Shown one piece after another: positions 42,735 through 49,921 of a stretch of DNA of 64,000 nucleotides. This DNA is from PALSA-1440 sp050011195 (GTDB lineage Bacteria; Verrucomicrobiota; Verrucomicrobiia; Limisphaerales; UBA8199). The stretch spans positions 12,451 to 76,450 of the forward strand of contig JBEKJO010000005.1 in the NCBI GenBank assembly GCA_050011195.1, read 5' to 3'. The translations under genes were made by a program, and so were the position numbers. The notes below the pieces were generated by a model that was given only the letters and a program-made list of their open reading frames with translations, was not told the DNA's origin and ran no database searches. Every line of letters starts with the position of its first letter. Within the stretch, counting starts at the first letter, position 1.

Positions 42735-43943
42735 TCACTCTACACGGTCCCAATGACCGAAGCGGTCGGTGGGAACCGTAGCCGATTCAGGATAGACGAG
42801 ATAGACCGCGTTCTTGGATTTCTTCCAGGCCTTGGCGACTTTCTCCCGCGCATAAACCTGCCGGGCGCGCACATTCCTTCTGACCGACACCCCGGGATTG
42901 TTCACCACCACGTCGCCCTTGTCCGTGAAGCCGACGCACACAATGAGATGCCCGTTGTCCGGCCCGCTCGTCCGGTCGTTCGTGAGATAGGAGGACACTG
43001 AAAGAATCACCGGGATGCCCGCCGCAATCCAATCTTCCAGCTCGGAAATGTCTCCCAGGCGGGTCACGTAGGCCCGCATTCCGGGGTAGCTTCCGGCGTA
43101 GGCGGTGTTGAACGGCCAGTTGCCGGTGTCGGCGCGGAGGCCATCGGCAATGGCCTCGGCCGTTTCGGGAACGGTGTGGTCCAGTTCCGGGCGATGCAAC
43201 TGCGCGCCCCAGTACGCCAGGACCATCGAGAGCGAGGTCGGGCTGCACCAGCCGCCGCCCCCCTCATACTCGGCCTGGCGACGCTCCGGGACCTCCAGCA
43301 CTTTGCCCCAGGCGGCGCGGTTCGGCTCCAAAGCGGTCGCCGGCACGGTGCTGTTGCAGAACGAAAGCCCGAGAAACTTGAGCATCTGTTGATCGCCGGC
43401 GCCCCCCGCGGTGATCCAGAGCTGCACCTTGCGGGCAACGTTGCTCAGCACGAGCGTGTCGGTCTTGACCGAACCGTCCTCATCCCTTTGCCGCCGCACG
43501 CTTTCCCGCGGAAACCGCGTCGGATCGTCCGACCAAAAGCCCATCGTGTAATACCGCGTGGCGTGACCGGGATAGATCGCGCGGGCTTCCACCTTCAGAT
43601 GCACCCCGAGCGGCACGTTCCACGAGACAATCAATTCATCCCAGTCAATCGGGGCCGCAATTTCAGGTGAGGTGAGGACCGTTTCGTTAGTCAGGGTCCC
43701 GGCGCCCTTTGAAAAGCCGGAGAAGTGGGTGATGCCGACAAACGCGCAGCGATTGCCCCCGGCGACGCTCGCCGCCCCAGTCGCGCCCCGAATTGTCAGC
43801 AGAGCCGCCGCCATCAGCAGAAGGACCAAGGCACGAAACCGCCTCGCCCCCTGCCCCAGGAACTGGAACCCGGGGTTCAGAACCAGGCCGGCGCGCACAA
43901 TTGACGCCGTCTCATTCTCAAACTCAACGCGCATATCCGCCAT
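42735..43943 (-). CDS. Exported C39-like cysteine peptidase
   Basis: 402 residues. A hydrophobic segment near residue 37-60 (FRALVLLLMAAALLTIRGATG) suggests an export signal; the real start may be later than 43943. The C-terminal ~190 residues contain GGGGWCSPTSLSMVLAYWG with catalytic Cys and NGHLIVCVGFTDKGDVVVNNP with catalytic His and a following Asn/Asp, as in the peptidase C39-like family 2. The N-terminal part is beta-rich. No adjacent ABC transporter, so not a bacteriocin leader peptidase in the usual sense. Confidence 0.78.
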   Translation of the reverse strand: MADMRVEFENETASIVRAGLVLNPGFQFLGQGARRFRALVLLLMAAALLTIRGATGAASVAGGNRCAFVGITHFSGFSKGAGTLTNETVLTSPEIAAPIDWDELIVSWNVPLGVHLKVEARAIYPGHATRYYTMGFWSDDPTRFPRESVRRQRDEDGSVKTDTLVLSNVARKVQLWITAGGAGDQQMLKFLGLSFCNSTVPATALEPNRAAWGKVLEVPERRQAEYEGGGGWCSPTSLSMVLAYWGAQLHRPELDHTVPETAEAIADGLRADTGNWPFNTAYAGSYPGMRAYVTRLGDISELEDWIAAGIPVILSVSSYLTNDRTSGPDNGHLIVCVGFTDKGDVVVNNPGVSVRRNVRARQVYAREKVAKAWKKSKNAVYLVYPESATVPTDRFGHWDRVE

Positions 43944-44000
43944 AAGCTCCTGCCCCCGAGCAATCTGGCAAGCTCAATTTTAGCCGGGAAATCTCATAGC

Positions 44001-44074
44001 GTGTAGCCGCCGACGGCAGTCGGCGCTGATTCTCAGTCCCGCAAGATGGCGCCGACTGCCGTCGGCGGCTACAC
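44001..44074. repeat. Hairpin element I (26-bp perfect arms)
   Basis: Arms 44001-44026 and 44049-44074 are exact reverse complements of 26 bp (GTGTAGCCGCCGACGGCAGT... type), loop 22 nt. It lies in the gap between the C39-like and SET genes, close to the SET stop. Arm sequence is unrelated to the two similar hairpins at 44827 and 60677. Confidence 0.85.
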
Positions 44075-44111
44075 CCTGTCGGGGGTTTGTGCGAGGTATG
44101 AGAATTCCAGG

Positions 44112-44618
44112 TTAAGCGCTTCCTGCTCTACCACTGAGCACGTGCTCGAAGAATGCCTCGGCCACGATGTAGCCGACGCAGTTCGGCGAATCGCAGCGGC
44201 ACGGGTGATCTTTGTAATCCTCCAGATCGTAACCGTAGTTAAAGGTGATTTCCTCGCCTGCCCGGACATCGCGTGTCGCAATAAGCCAGATGCGGTCGTC
44301 GTCCTTCTCGGCCTCGGAATTGGACGCGCAACTGTGGTTGATAAACCGCGCCGGGTTCCACGCCACATTGCCGTCGAGGTCCTGCTCGTCGTTCAGCGCG
44401 AAGATGAATGCATTGTTCTGCTCGCACCGGCGCAACGCCTCGCCCTTGCTGATCCTTTCGCCCTGGTATTCGAGGATGCGCGTGCCCCCGCGAATAGCCG
44501 TCTTCGCAAATCCGCCGGTCCCGTGGATCGGAGAACGCCTAAACAGCACCAGTTCCGTCCCGGCCACGTGAGCGCTCTCTGCAACACTCGTCTCAAATAC
44601 GTCCCGATCCATACTCAT
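44112..44618 (-). CDS. SET-domain protein-lysine methyltransferase
   Basis: 168 residues. Complete SET core: HGTGGFAKTAI, RFINHSCASN (91-100) and EITFNYGYD, then a post-SET Cys cluster (Cys140, Cys142, Cys147 in CRCDSPNCVGY). SET methyltransferases are eukaryote-like; in bacteria they are scattered and often horizontally gained. Substrate unknown. The last codons (44125-44139) coincide exactly with the tRNA D-arm sequence GCTCAGTGGTAGAGC on the same strand, suggesting the 3' end lies in a tRNA remnant. Confidence 0.88.
   Translation of the reverse strand: MSMDRDVFETSVAESAHVAGTELVLFRRSPIHGTGGFAKTAIRGGTRILEYQGERISKGEALRRCEQNNAFIFALNDEQDLDGNVAWNPARFINHSCASNSEAEKDDDRIWLIATRDVRAGEEITFNYGYDLEDYKDHPCRCDSPNCVGYIVAEAFFEHVLSGRAGSA
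44125..44139 (-). other. tRNA D-arm-like fragment at the SET gene end
   Basis: GCTCAGTGGTAGAGC reads exactly like a canonical tRNA D-arm. The sequence after it does not fold into an anticodon stem and no GGTTCGA T-arm follows, so it is at most a tRNA fragment. Chance of a perfect 15-mer is low but not zero. Confidence 0.4.
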
Positions 44619-44676
44619 GCATCATTCTCGTTCATTCTGGCGCTTCTCTCAGGCGGTTCAGCAGTAACGTCCCTGC

Positions 44677-45489
44677 TCAAAGCCTCGGGAGGTCGAATCC
44701 ATACTCGCGCACAAATCCTTCCAGCGGGGCACAGATTTCCACCCGTCGGCGCGTGAACGGATCCACGTAAGCCAGCCCCACCGCTCGCAAGCCCAACGCG
44801 CTCTCCCTGAACCTTGCTTCGGGGATGGTAAGGACGCGTTCCACCGCGTCCCTGACTTTGCCCGGAATGAATGGGACGCGGTGGAACGCGTCCTTACCAG
44901 GTTCAGGCCCGTAAAGCCCGTCCCCGACCACCGGGTGGCCCGACTCGGCGAGATGGACCCGGATTTGGTGTGTCCGCCCTGTCACTGGACGCGCCTCAAC
45001 CAGCGTAGTCTTCCCATCGCTTTGGAGCACCCGAAAATGCGTCTCCGCCTCCTTGCCGTGTCGCGCATCCACTTTCATGGTTCCCCTCGCACTCGGGTCC
45101 GGCGCGAGTTTCCGCCGACACGTCCATTCGCTCTGTTTGGGCGCACCGCGGACGACCGCCAGATAGACTTTCTCCATGTTGCGGCTCTCGAACAAACTGC
45201 CAAAGGTATCCACGGCACCCGGACTCTTGGCCAGCAGCAAAATACCGCTCGTATCCGCGTCCAGGCGGTGGACGAAGCGCAGATACTTCAGGTTCCGCGA
45301 CCGCGCCCAGAAATCCCGGGCCGCGATGGACGACATCAGCGCCGCCTGCAAGTTGCGGCCCGTATTGTGCCACGAAACCGGCGCCAGCATCCAGCCTCGC
45401 GGCTTGTCAATCGCCAGCACCGAGCGATCCTCATACAGAATGGGAATCCTCTCGCCTGTCTGCAACTCGATCTGGTTCGGCTTCGCCAT
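44677..45489 (-). CDS. RluA-family pseudouridine synthase with palindrome insertion
   Basis: 270 residues. Catalytic motif HRLDADTSG (74-82; Asp77) and the following GRTHQIRVHLAESGHPVVGD are typical of RluA/RluC/RluD enzymes that isomerise uridines in rRNA or tRNA. The S4 domain of many family members is absent. Residues about 198-221 (DAFHRVPF ... RDAVERVL) are encoded by a 26-27-bp perfect inverted repeat (44827-44898) near the C-terminal part of the fold, adding about 24 residues in frame. RNA target not predictable. Confidence 0.88.
   Translation of the reverse strand: MAKPNQIELQTGERIPILYEDRSVLAIDKPRGWMLAPVSWHNTGRNLQAALMSSIAARDFWARSRNLKYLRFVHRLDADTSGILLLAKSPGAVDTFGSLFESRNMEKVYLAVVRGAPKQSEWTCRRKLAPDPSARGTMKVDARHGKEAETHFRVLQSDGKTTLVEARPVTGRTHQIRVHLAESGHPVVGDGLYGPEPGKDAFHRVPFIPGKVRDAVERVLTIPEARFRESALGLRAVGLAYVDPFTRRRVEICAPLEGFVREYGFDLPRL
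44827..44898. repeat. Hairpin element II (26-bp arms, in frame inside the RluA gene)
   Basis: Arms 44827-44852 and 44873-44898 are exact reverse complements (26 bp; one further outer pair gives 27), loop 20 nt. Arm sequence starts GGTAAGGACGCGTTCCACCG. It sits within the pseudouridine synthase CDS and keeps the reading frame in the minus direction. Confidence 0.9.
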
Positions 45490-45566
45490 GGTGTTGGTTA
45501 CCTCGGTACACAGATAATTCGGCCAATGGTCAGAAGCGCCCGGCTCTCCGCCCCTCCGACTTCCGT

Positions 45567-46172
45567 TCAGCCCATCGCCCCTTTGATCAGCTTCATCAAG
45601 TCGGGGTAGTCCTCGACCGCCTTGAACTGCGGGAATTGCTTCTTCACATTCTCCGGCGCGCGGAACAGGAAACCGACGTGCGCCTCGCTCAGCATGGCCG
45701 TATCATTAAAGGAATCGCCGCCGGAGATGACGTAGTAGTTGAGGAGCTTGAAGGCCGCCACCGCCCGTTGCTTTTGTTCGGGGACGCGCAGCTTATAATC
45801 CACAATGCGGTCCTTTTCGACCACCAGCCGATGGCACAGCAGCGTGGGCCAGCCGAGCTGCCGCAGCAGTGGGGTGGCGAACTGCTCGAACGTGTCCGAC
45901 AGGATGATGACTTGCACCAGCGAGCGCAGTTCATCGAGAAACTCCGTCGCCCCCGCCAGCGGGCGCAGCGTGCCAATCACCTGTTGGATGTCGGACAGCT
46001 TGAGGCCGTGCTGGTCGAGAATCTTCAGCCGGCCGCGCATTAGCTTGTCGTAGTCCGGCTCGTCGCGCGTGGTGCGGCGCAGCTCTTTGATGCCCGTCTT
46101 CTCGGCCACGGCAATCCAAACCTCGGGAGTCAGCACCCCCTCCATATCCAAAGTCACGATCGCTTGTTTCAC
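45567..46172 (-). CDS. thrH: Phosphoserine phosphatase / homoserine phosphotransferase
   Basis: 201 residues from GTG at 46172 (the frame opens at 46328 but its first 50 codons run through a heptamer array). HAD motif I is LDMEGV (DxE in place of DxD, as in ThrH), EIWIA-like EVWIAVAEKTGI follows, motif II ILSDTFEQF and motif III-IV GGDSFNDTAMLSEA. The closest named match is Pseudomonas ThrH, which dephosphorylates phosphoserine and can phosphorylate homoserine. Role: serine or threonine biosynthesis. Confidence 0.88.
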   Translation of the reverse strand: MKQAIVTLDMEGVLTPEVWIAVAEKTGIKELRRTTRDEPDYDKLMRGRLKILDQHGLKLSDIQQVIGTLRPLAGATEFLDELRSLVQVIILSDTFEQFATPLLRQLGWPTLLCHRLVVEKDRIVDYKLRVPEQKQRAVAAFKLLNYYVISGGDSFNDTAMLSEAHVGFLFRAPENVKKQFPQFKAVEDYPDLMKLIKGAMG

Positions 46173-46290
46173 CGGCAGGAGTCTTTCAAAATGCGCCCGG
46201 GGTGTCCAGCCTTCCGATGGACGATAAACAATGGTTTCGCGCCTTCTGGACCACACGGTCCTCCCCGGGTCCACCGGGCCGCCCCAGCCT

Positions 46291-46320
46291 CGTAAATCGT
46301 AAATCGTAAATCGTAAATCG
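46291..46320. repeat. Solo GATTTAC heptamer array (CGTAAAT x4)
   Basis: Four CGTAAAT units plus CG in perfect 7-bp phase in the gap between thrH and purA, same unit as the element ends at 48434-48501 and 49477-49921. No opposed arm nearby. Confidence 0.8.
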
Positions 46321-46337
46321 GAAGCCATTATCCGTCA

Positions 46338-46366
46338 TTGACAGGGGTGGAGCGCCTTCTTAGTTT
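46338..46366 (+). promoter_or_regulatory. Promoter for purA
   Basis: TTGACA (46338-46343), 17-nt spacer, TAGTTT (46361-46366). The -35 matches consensus exactly. Predicted transcription start about 46373, giving a leader of about 55 nt containing the hairpin at 46394. Confidence 0.55.
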
Positions 46367-46393
46367 CTGCGCGCAAGAGTTAGGCGCTTTTGT

Positions 46394-46419
46394 CCCCGAA
46401 TTCGTGTTCGGGGATTTTT
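46394..46419 (+). terminator. Terminator-like hairpin in the purA leader
   Basis: CCCCGAA (46394-46400) pairs with TTCGGGG (46407-46413), followed by ATTTTT, only 15 nt before the purA ATG. It follows the promoter at 46338, so it could attenuate purA. No other purine-riboswitch feature seen. No Shine-Dalgarno between it and the ATG. Confidence 0.5.
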
Positions 46420-46428
46420 GTTGAATTT

Positions 46429-47697
46429 ATGGCGAATACGATCCTCGTCGGCGCCCAATGGGGCGATGAAGGCAAAGGCAAGATTATTGACGTCCTCACC
46501 GAGCAGGCGGACGTCGTGGTGCGCACTCAAGGCGGCAACAACGCCGGCCACACCGTTCACATCAAAGGACAGAAATACATCCTGCACCTGGTTCCCTCCG
46601 GCATTCTGCGCAAGAACAAGCTCTGCGTCATCGGCAACGGCGTCGTGGTTGATCCCGTGGGCCTCGTCCAGGAAATCGAGGGCCTGCGCCAGCTCGGCAT
46701 CCGGATTGACCGCAACCTCTTCCTCAGCGAAACGGCGCACCTGGTCTTTCCCTATCACCGCGAACTCGATGCCCAGCGCGAGAGCTTCAAGGGCAAGAAT
46801 AAGATCGGCACCACCAAGCGCGGCATCGGCCCGGCTTACGGCGACAAGGCGGCTCGCACGGGATTGCGCGTGATTGATCTGATCAACCCCGCCCGCTTCC
46901 AGGCGCAACTCGAATCCAAAATCAAAGAGAACAACGAAATCCTCAAAGCCTTCGGCGCCCAACCTCTTTCGTTCCAGAAGGTCCATGCCGAATATCGCGC
47001 CGCGGGCGACTACCTCAAGCCCTTCGTCGCCAACACCGTCACCCTGCTGCACCAGGCCGTGCGGCGCGGCGATGACCTCCTGTTCGAGGGCGCGCAAGGG
47101 ACCTTCCTCGACATCGATCACGGCACCTATCCCTTTGTGACCTCTTCCAATACCACCGCCGGCGGCGCCTGCACCGGGTCCGGCATCCCCCCTCATCGCA
47201 TGGACCGCGTCGTCGGTGTGATGAAAGCCTACACCACCCGCGTCGGCGAGGGTCCGCTCCCCACCGAGAACGCCGAGATCGCCGACATGCTTCACGCCCT
47301 GGGCCGCGAGTTCGGCGCGACCACCGGCCGGCCGCGACGTTGTGGCTGGTTCGACTCCGTCGCCACGCGCCACGCCTGCATGGTCAACGGCATCGACGAG
47401 CTGGCCGTGACGAACGTTGATGGTTTGGATTCAGTTGAGACCATCAAAGTCGGCACCGGCTATCGCGATGGCGCAAAACGCTACGATTATGTGCCGAACG
47501 ACATCGAAGCGCTGTACCGCTGCGTGCCCATCTACGCCGAGTTCCCCGGCTGGCGGACGCCCACCCACGGCGCCCGCAACTGGAAGGATCTCCCGGCCAA
47601 AACCCGTTCTTATCTTAAGGCCCTGGCCGAGTTGAGCGAAGCGAAGCTGGCCATCGCTTCCGTCGGCCCGGGACGCGAACAGACGATCATGATTTGA
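46429..47697 (+). CDS. purA: Adenylosuccinate synthetase
   Basis: 422 residues, typical length. It joins IMP and aspartate with GTP in AMP synthesis. The GDEGKGK motif (12-18) binds GTP phosphate, and NNAGHTV, GTTKRGIGPAY and TTTGRPRRCGWFD are conserved. Start is ATG at 46429 (MANTILVGAQWGDEG); the frame opens 13 codons earlier inside the leader hairpin. uppS follows without a gap. Confidence 0.97.
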   Translation: MANTILVGAQWGDEGKGKIIDVLTEQADVVVRTQGGNNAGHTVHIKGQKYILHLVPSGILRKNKLCVIGNGVVVDPVGLVQEIEGLRQLGIRIDRNLFLSETAHLVFPYHRELDAQRESFKGKNKIGTTKRGIGPAYGDKAARTGLRVIDLINPARFQAQLESKIKENNEILKAFGAQPLSFQKVHAEYRAAGDYLKPFVANTVTLLHQAVRRGDDLLFEGAQGTFLDIDHGTYPFVTSSNTTAGGACTGSGIPPHRMDRVVGVMKAYTTRVGEGPLPTENAEIADMLHALGREFGATTGRPRRCGWFDSVATRHACMVNGIDELAVTNVDGLDSVETIKVGTGYRDGAKRYDYVPNDIEALYRCVPIYAEFPGWRTPTHGARNWKDLPAKTRSYLKALAELSEAKLAIASVGPGREQTIMI

Positions 47698-48435
47698 ATG
47701 AGCGCTCAGGCCGCCCATCTCAGTCCCGAAGCCCAGGCTTCGCTGCCGCGGCATGTGGCCATCATTATGGACGGCAATGGCCGGTGGGCCAGGCAGCGGC
47801 ACCTGCCGCGCATCGAGGGCCATCGCGCGGGGGCCGAATCGGCGCGCGTCATCATTCGCACCGCGGGCGAACTGGGCATCAAGTATCTCACCCTCTATGC
47901 GTTTTCAGTGGAGAACTGGAACCGGCCCAAGGAGGAGGTCGATGCCCTGATGAAGTACCTGGTGCACTACCTCAAGACCGAGACGCCCGAGTTGAACAAG
48001 AACAACGTTCGCCTCGAAATCATTGGCCAGGTGTATCGCCTGCCGGAGCTGGTGCAGGAGCACCTGAGAAAGTCCATCGCCACCCTTTCCAAGAACAACG
48101 GGCTGACGTTGATCATGGCCCTCAGCTATGGCGGGCGCACCGAAATCGTGGACGCCGTCCGCGGCATCGCCAAGAAGGTGAAGGCCGGCGAACTCGACCC
48201 GCCTGACATCACGGAACAAGTCTTTGCCCAGCACCTCTATACGCGCAACCTGCCCGATCCGGATGTGCTGATCCGGACCAGCGGGGAGATGCGGGTGAGC
48301 AATTTCCTCTTGTGGCAGATTTCCTACACCGAACTGGTGGTGACGCCAACCTTGTGGCCGGACTTTCGCAAGCCGCAGCTCTATGCGGCGCTCGAAGAAT
48401 ACAATCGCCGGCACCGGCGGTTCGGCGCCTTATGA
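47698..48435 (+). CDS. uppS: Isoprenyl (undecaprenyl) diphosphate synthase
   Basis: 245 residues. cis-prenyltransferase that builds the lipid carrier for peptidoglycan: IIMDGNGRWA (22-31) with Asp25, SVENWNRP, and IRTSGEMRVSNFLLWQ. Begins directly after the purA stop (TGAATG), so the two are coupled. Its stop is the first base of a GATTTAC heptamer hairpin. Followed by cdsA, dxr, rseP, ispG. Confidence 0.95.
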   Translation: MSAQAAHLSPEAQASLPRHVAIIMDGNGRWARQRHLPRIEGHRAGAESARVIIRTAGELGIKYLTLYAFSVENWNRPKEEVDALMKYLVHYLKTETPELNKNNVRLEIIGQVYRLPELVQEHLRKSIATLSKNNGLTLIMALSYGGRTEIVDAVRGIAKKVKAGELDPPDITEQVFAQHLYTRNLPDPDVLIRTSGEMRVSNFLLWQISYTELVVTPTLWPDFRKPQLYAALEEYNRRHRRFGAL

Positions 48436-48501
48436 TTTGCGATTTACGATTTACGATTTACGCGCGCAGAGGATGCCATACGTAAATCGTAAATCGTAGA
48501 T
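48434..48501. repeat. GATTTAC heptamer hairpin without a gene (68 bp)
   Basis: Left arm: GATTTGC then GATTTAC x3 plus G (48434-48462). Right arm: CGTAAAT x2 then CGTAGAT (48481-48501). An 18-nt loop separates them; about 20 bp pair. It begins at the uppS stop codon. The left end is organised exactly like that of the gene-carrying element at 49477: four heptamers plus G, beside a stop codon. Confidence 0.8.
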
Positions 48502-48549
48502 TCTGAATCCTCTCGACATCGCTTCCCCGCTCGCTACCTTCTCCCCGCC

Positions 48550-49473
48550 ATGCCTGATGCAGCCGGGTCAACGCCGTCGCCCCTATCGAAGGCCAAAATC
48601 TTCTTGCGCCGGTTGGCCAGCTTTGTGGTGCTCTGGACGATCGTCCTGACGGCGTTGTTTTCGCGCCACCGGCTGGTGTCGGACTACGGTTTCCTCTTGG
48701 TCATGGTTCTGTTGGCGGCAGCGGGGCTGGCGGAGTTTTACGGGCTGGTGGCCAGGCGGGGCTTGGTTTGCTTCAAAGGGTGGGGGATTTTGGGCGGCGT
48801 GCTGTTGATGACGGGGACGTTTTTGAACCTGACGGGGCAGTTAGGAACCTCCGGCTCCCCGGCGCGCGTCAACGACTTTGAAACGAGTTTCCTGATTCTC
48901 TTCGTGCTGGGGTTATGCCTATGCCAGTTCTTCTCGCGCAGCAACACCGTGGGCCTGCTGGCCATTTCGACGACGCTCTTCGGGTTGATGTACGTGCCCT
49001 GGCTGCTGAACTTCATCCAGAAGATCAATTTCTTCTTTTATCCCGGCCTCGCAGGACGCTACTACCTGCTCTACTTTGTGGTCATCACGAAGTTCAGCGA
49101 CACCGGCGCTTACGCCGTGGGGTCGCTGATCGGGCGGCATAAGATGATCCCGCGCATCAGCCCGGGCAAGACCTGGGAAGGCGTTGGGGGGGCGATCCTG
49201 GTCTCGACGCTGGCGAGCCTGCTCTTCGCGCATTTCCTGGGGCGGAAGATGCCCGGCATGAATTGGATGCACGCGGTCATCCTGGGGGTGCTCCTGGGCA
49301 TTTGTGCCGTAGTCGGGGATCTGATCGAATCCCTCTTCAAGCGTGAAGCCGGGGCGAAGGATTCAGGCCGGGTCTTCCCCGGGATCGGAGGCATGCTCGA
49401 CTTGCTGGACAGCCTGTTGTTTAATGCACCCATTATGTATCTCTATCTAAGGCATGTGCTCACGGCGCCGTAG
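48550..49473 (+). CDS. cdsA: Phosphatidate cytidylyltransferase
   Basis: 307 residues, with about eight hydrophobic helices. It makes CDP-diacylglycerol for phospholipids. Family features near the C-terminus: SPGKTWEGVGGA, GDLIESLFKREAGAKDSG and PGIGGMLDLLDS. Start ATG 48550. Its stop is three bases before the left arm of the four-helix-bundle element. Confidence 0.92.
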   Translation: MPDAAGSTPSPLSKAKIFLRRLASFVVLWTIVLTALFSRHRLVSDYGFLLVMVLLAAAGLAEFYGLVARRGLVCFKGWGILGGVLLMTGTFLNLTGQLGTSGSPARVNDFETSFLILFVLGLCLCQFFSRSNTVGLLAISTTLFGLMYVPWLLNFIQKINFFFYPGLAGRYYLLYFVVITKFSDTGAYAVGSLIGRHKMIPRISPGKTWEGVGGAILVSTLASLLFAHFLGRKMPGMNWMHAVILGVLLGICAVVGDLIESLFKREAGAKDSGRVFPGIGGMLDLLDSLLFNAPIMYLYLRHVLTAP

Positions 49474-49476
49474 TGG

Positions 49477-49505
49477 GATTTACGACTCACGATTTACGAT
49501 TTACG
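49477..49505. repeat. Left GATTTAC arm of the four-helix-bundle element
   Basis: GATTTAC, GACTCAC, GATTTAC, GATTTAC, G in 7-bp phase, 3 bp after the cdsA stop codon. Confidence 0.85.
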
Positions 49506-49533
49506 CGGCTGCCGAGACAACGGACGCCAGATT

Positions 49534-49905
49534 ATGACACGCGATGAGATGAAGGCACGGACGAAGACATACGCGAAGCGCATTGTGAAGCTGTGCGAGG
49601 CGCTGCCGGATAAATGGGTAGCGCGGACACTGGGCACTCAACTCCTTCGTAGCGGGACTTCGGTCGGGGCCAATTATCGGGCGGTCTGCCGTGCGAAATC
49701 GACCGCAGACTTTCTCAACAAGCTCCGCATCGTTGAGGAAGAGTGTGACGAATCGCTTTTCTGGATGGAGTTGCTGGTGGAAAACAACCTGGTCAAGAGT
49801 GCACGTCTCAACCGCCTGATGCAAGAAGGCAACGAACTCCTCTCCATAGTCGTGGCCTCAGCCAAAACCACCCGGGCCTCCACCGAACCTCCAACAGCCT
49901 CATAA
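49534..49905 (+). CDS. Four-helix-bundle protein (S23/IVP, bAvd-like fold)
   Basis: 123 residues, mainly helical. Matches the four-helix-bundle family found in 23S rRNA intervening sequences and, in related form, in the Avd proteins of diversity-generating retroelements: RSGTSVGANYRAVCRAKS (39-56) and LRIVEEECDESLFWMELL. The C-terminal tail is low complexity (TTRASTEPPTAS). Encoded entirely inside a heptamer-ended element; its stop TAA (49903-49905) lies in the right arm. IVP-type proteins often bind RNA or DNA; function here is unknown. No reverse transcriptase is in the window. Confidence 0.88.
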   Translation: MTRDEMKARTKTYAKRIVKLCEALPDKWVARTLGTQLLRSGTSVGANYRAVCRAKSTADFLNKLRIVEEECDESLFWMELLVENNLVKSARLNRLMQEGNELLSIVVASAKTTRASTEPPTAS

Positions 49906-49921
49906 ATCGTAAATCGTAAAT
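49901..49921. repeat. Right inverted GATTTAC arm overlapping the dxr start
   Basis: CATAAAT, CGTAAAT, CGTAAAT in the opposite orientation to 49477-49505; includes the four-helix-bundle stop and the first two bases of the dxr ATG. Confidence 0.85.

Larger units (their letters stand above)
49477..49921. mobile_element. Candidate heptamer-ended element carrying a four-helix-bundle gene
   Basis: 445 bp between cdsA and dxr. The left end (49477-49505) is GATTTAC, GACTCAC, GATTTAC x2 plus G; the right end (49901-49921) is the inverted form CATAAAT, CGTAAAT x2. Between them lies only the four-helix-bundle gene, whose stop codon overlaps the right end, and the right end contributes the dxr ATG (49920). 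The cdsA stop is at 49471-49473. A 68-bp version with the same ends but no gene lies 1 kb upstream. The pattern suggests insertion of a small element at a gene junction. Mobility is inferred, not shown; I saw no target-site duplication. Confidence 0.5.

Noticed and set aside
44101..44175. Complete tRNA gene on the minus strand
   Set aside because: Only a D-arm match exists. There is no anticodon stem, no T-arm GGTTCGA and no pairing acceptor stem.
46173..46328. Longer thrH starting at 46328
   Set aside because: The extra 52 codons read through the heptamer array and promoter-like DNA; the HAD fold begins right after the GTG at 46172.
48434..49921. CRISPR array
   Set aside because: The heptamer repeats have no 25-40-bp repeat with spacers; the period is 7 bp and no cas genes are seen.
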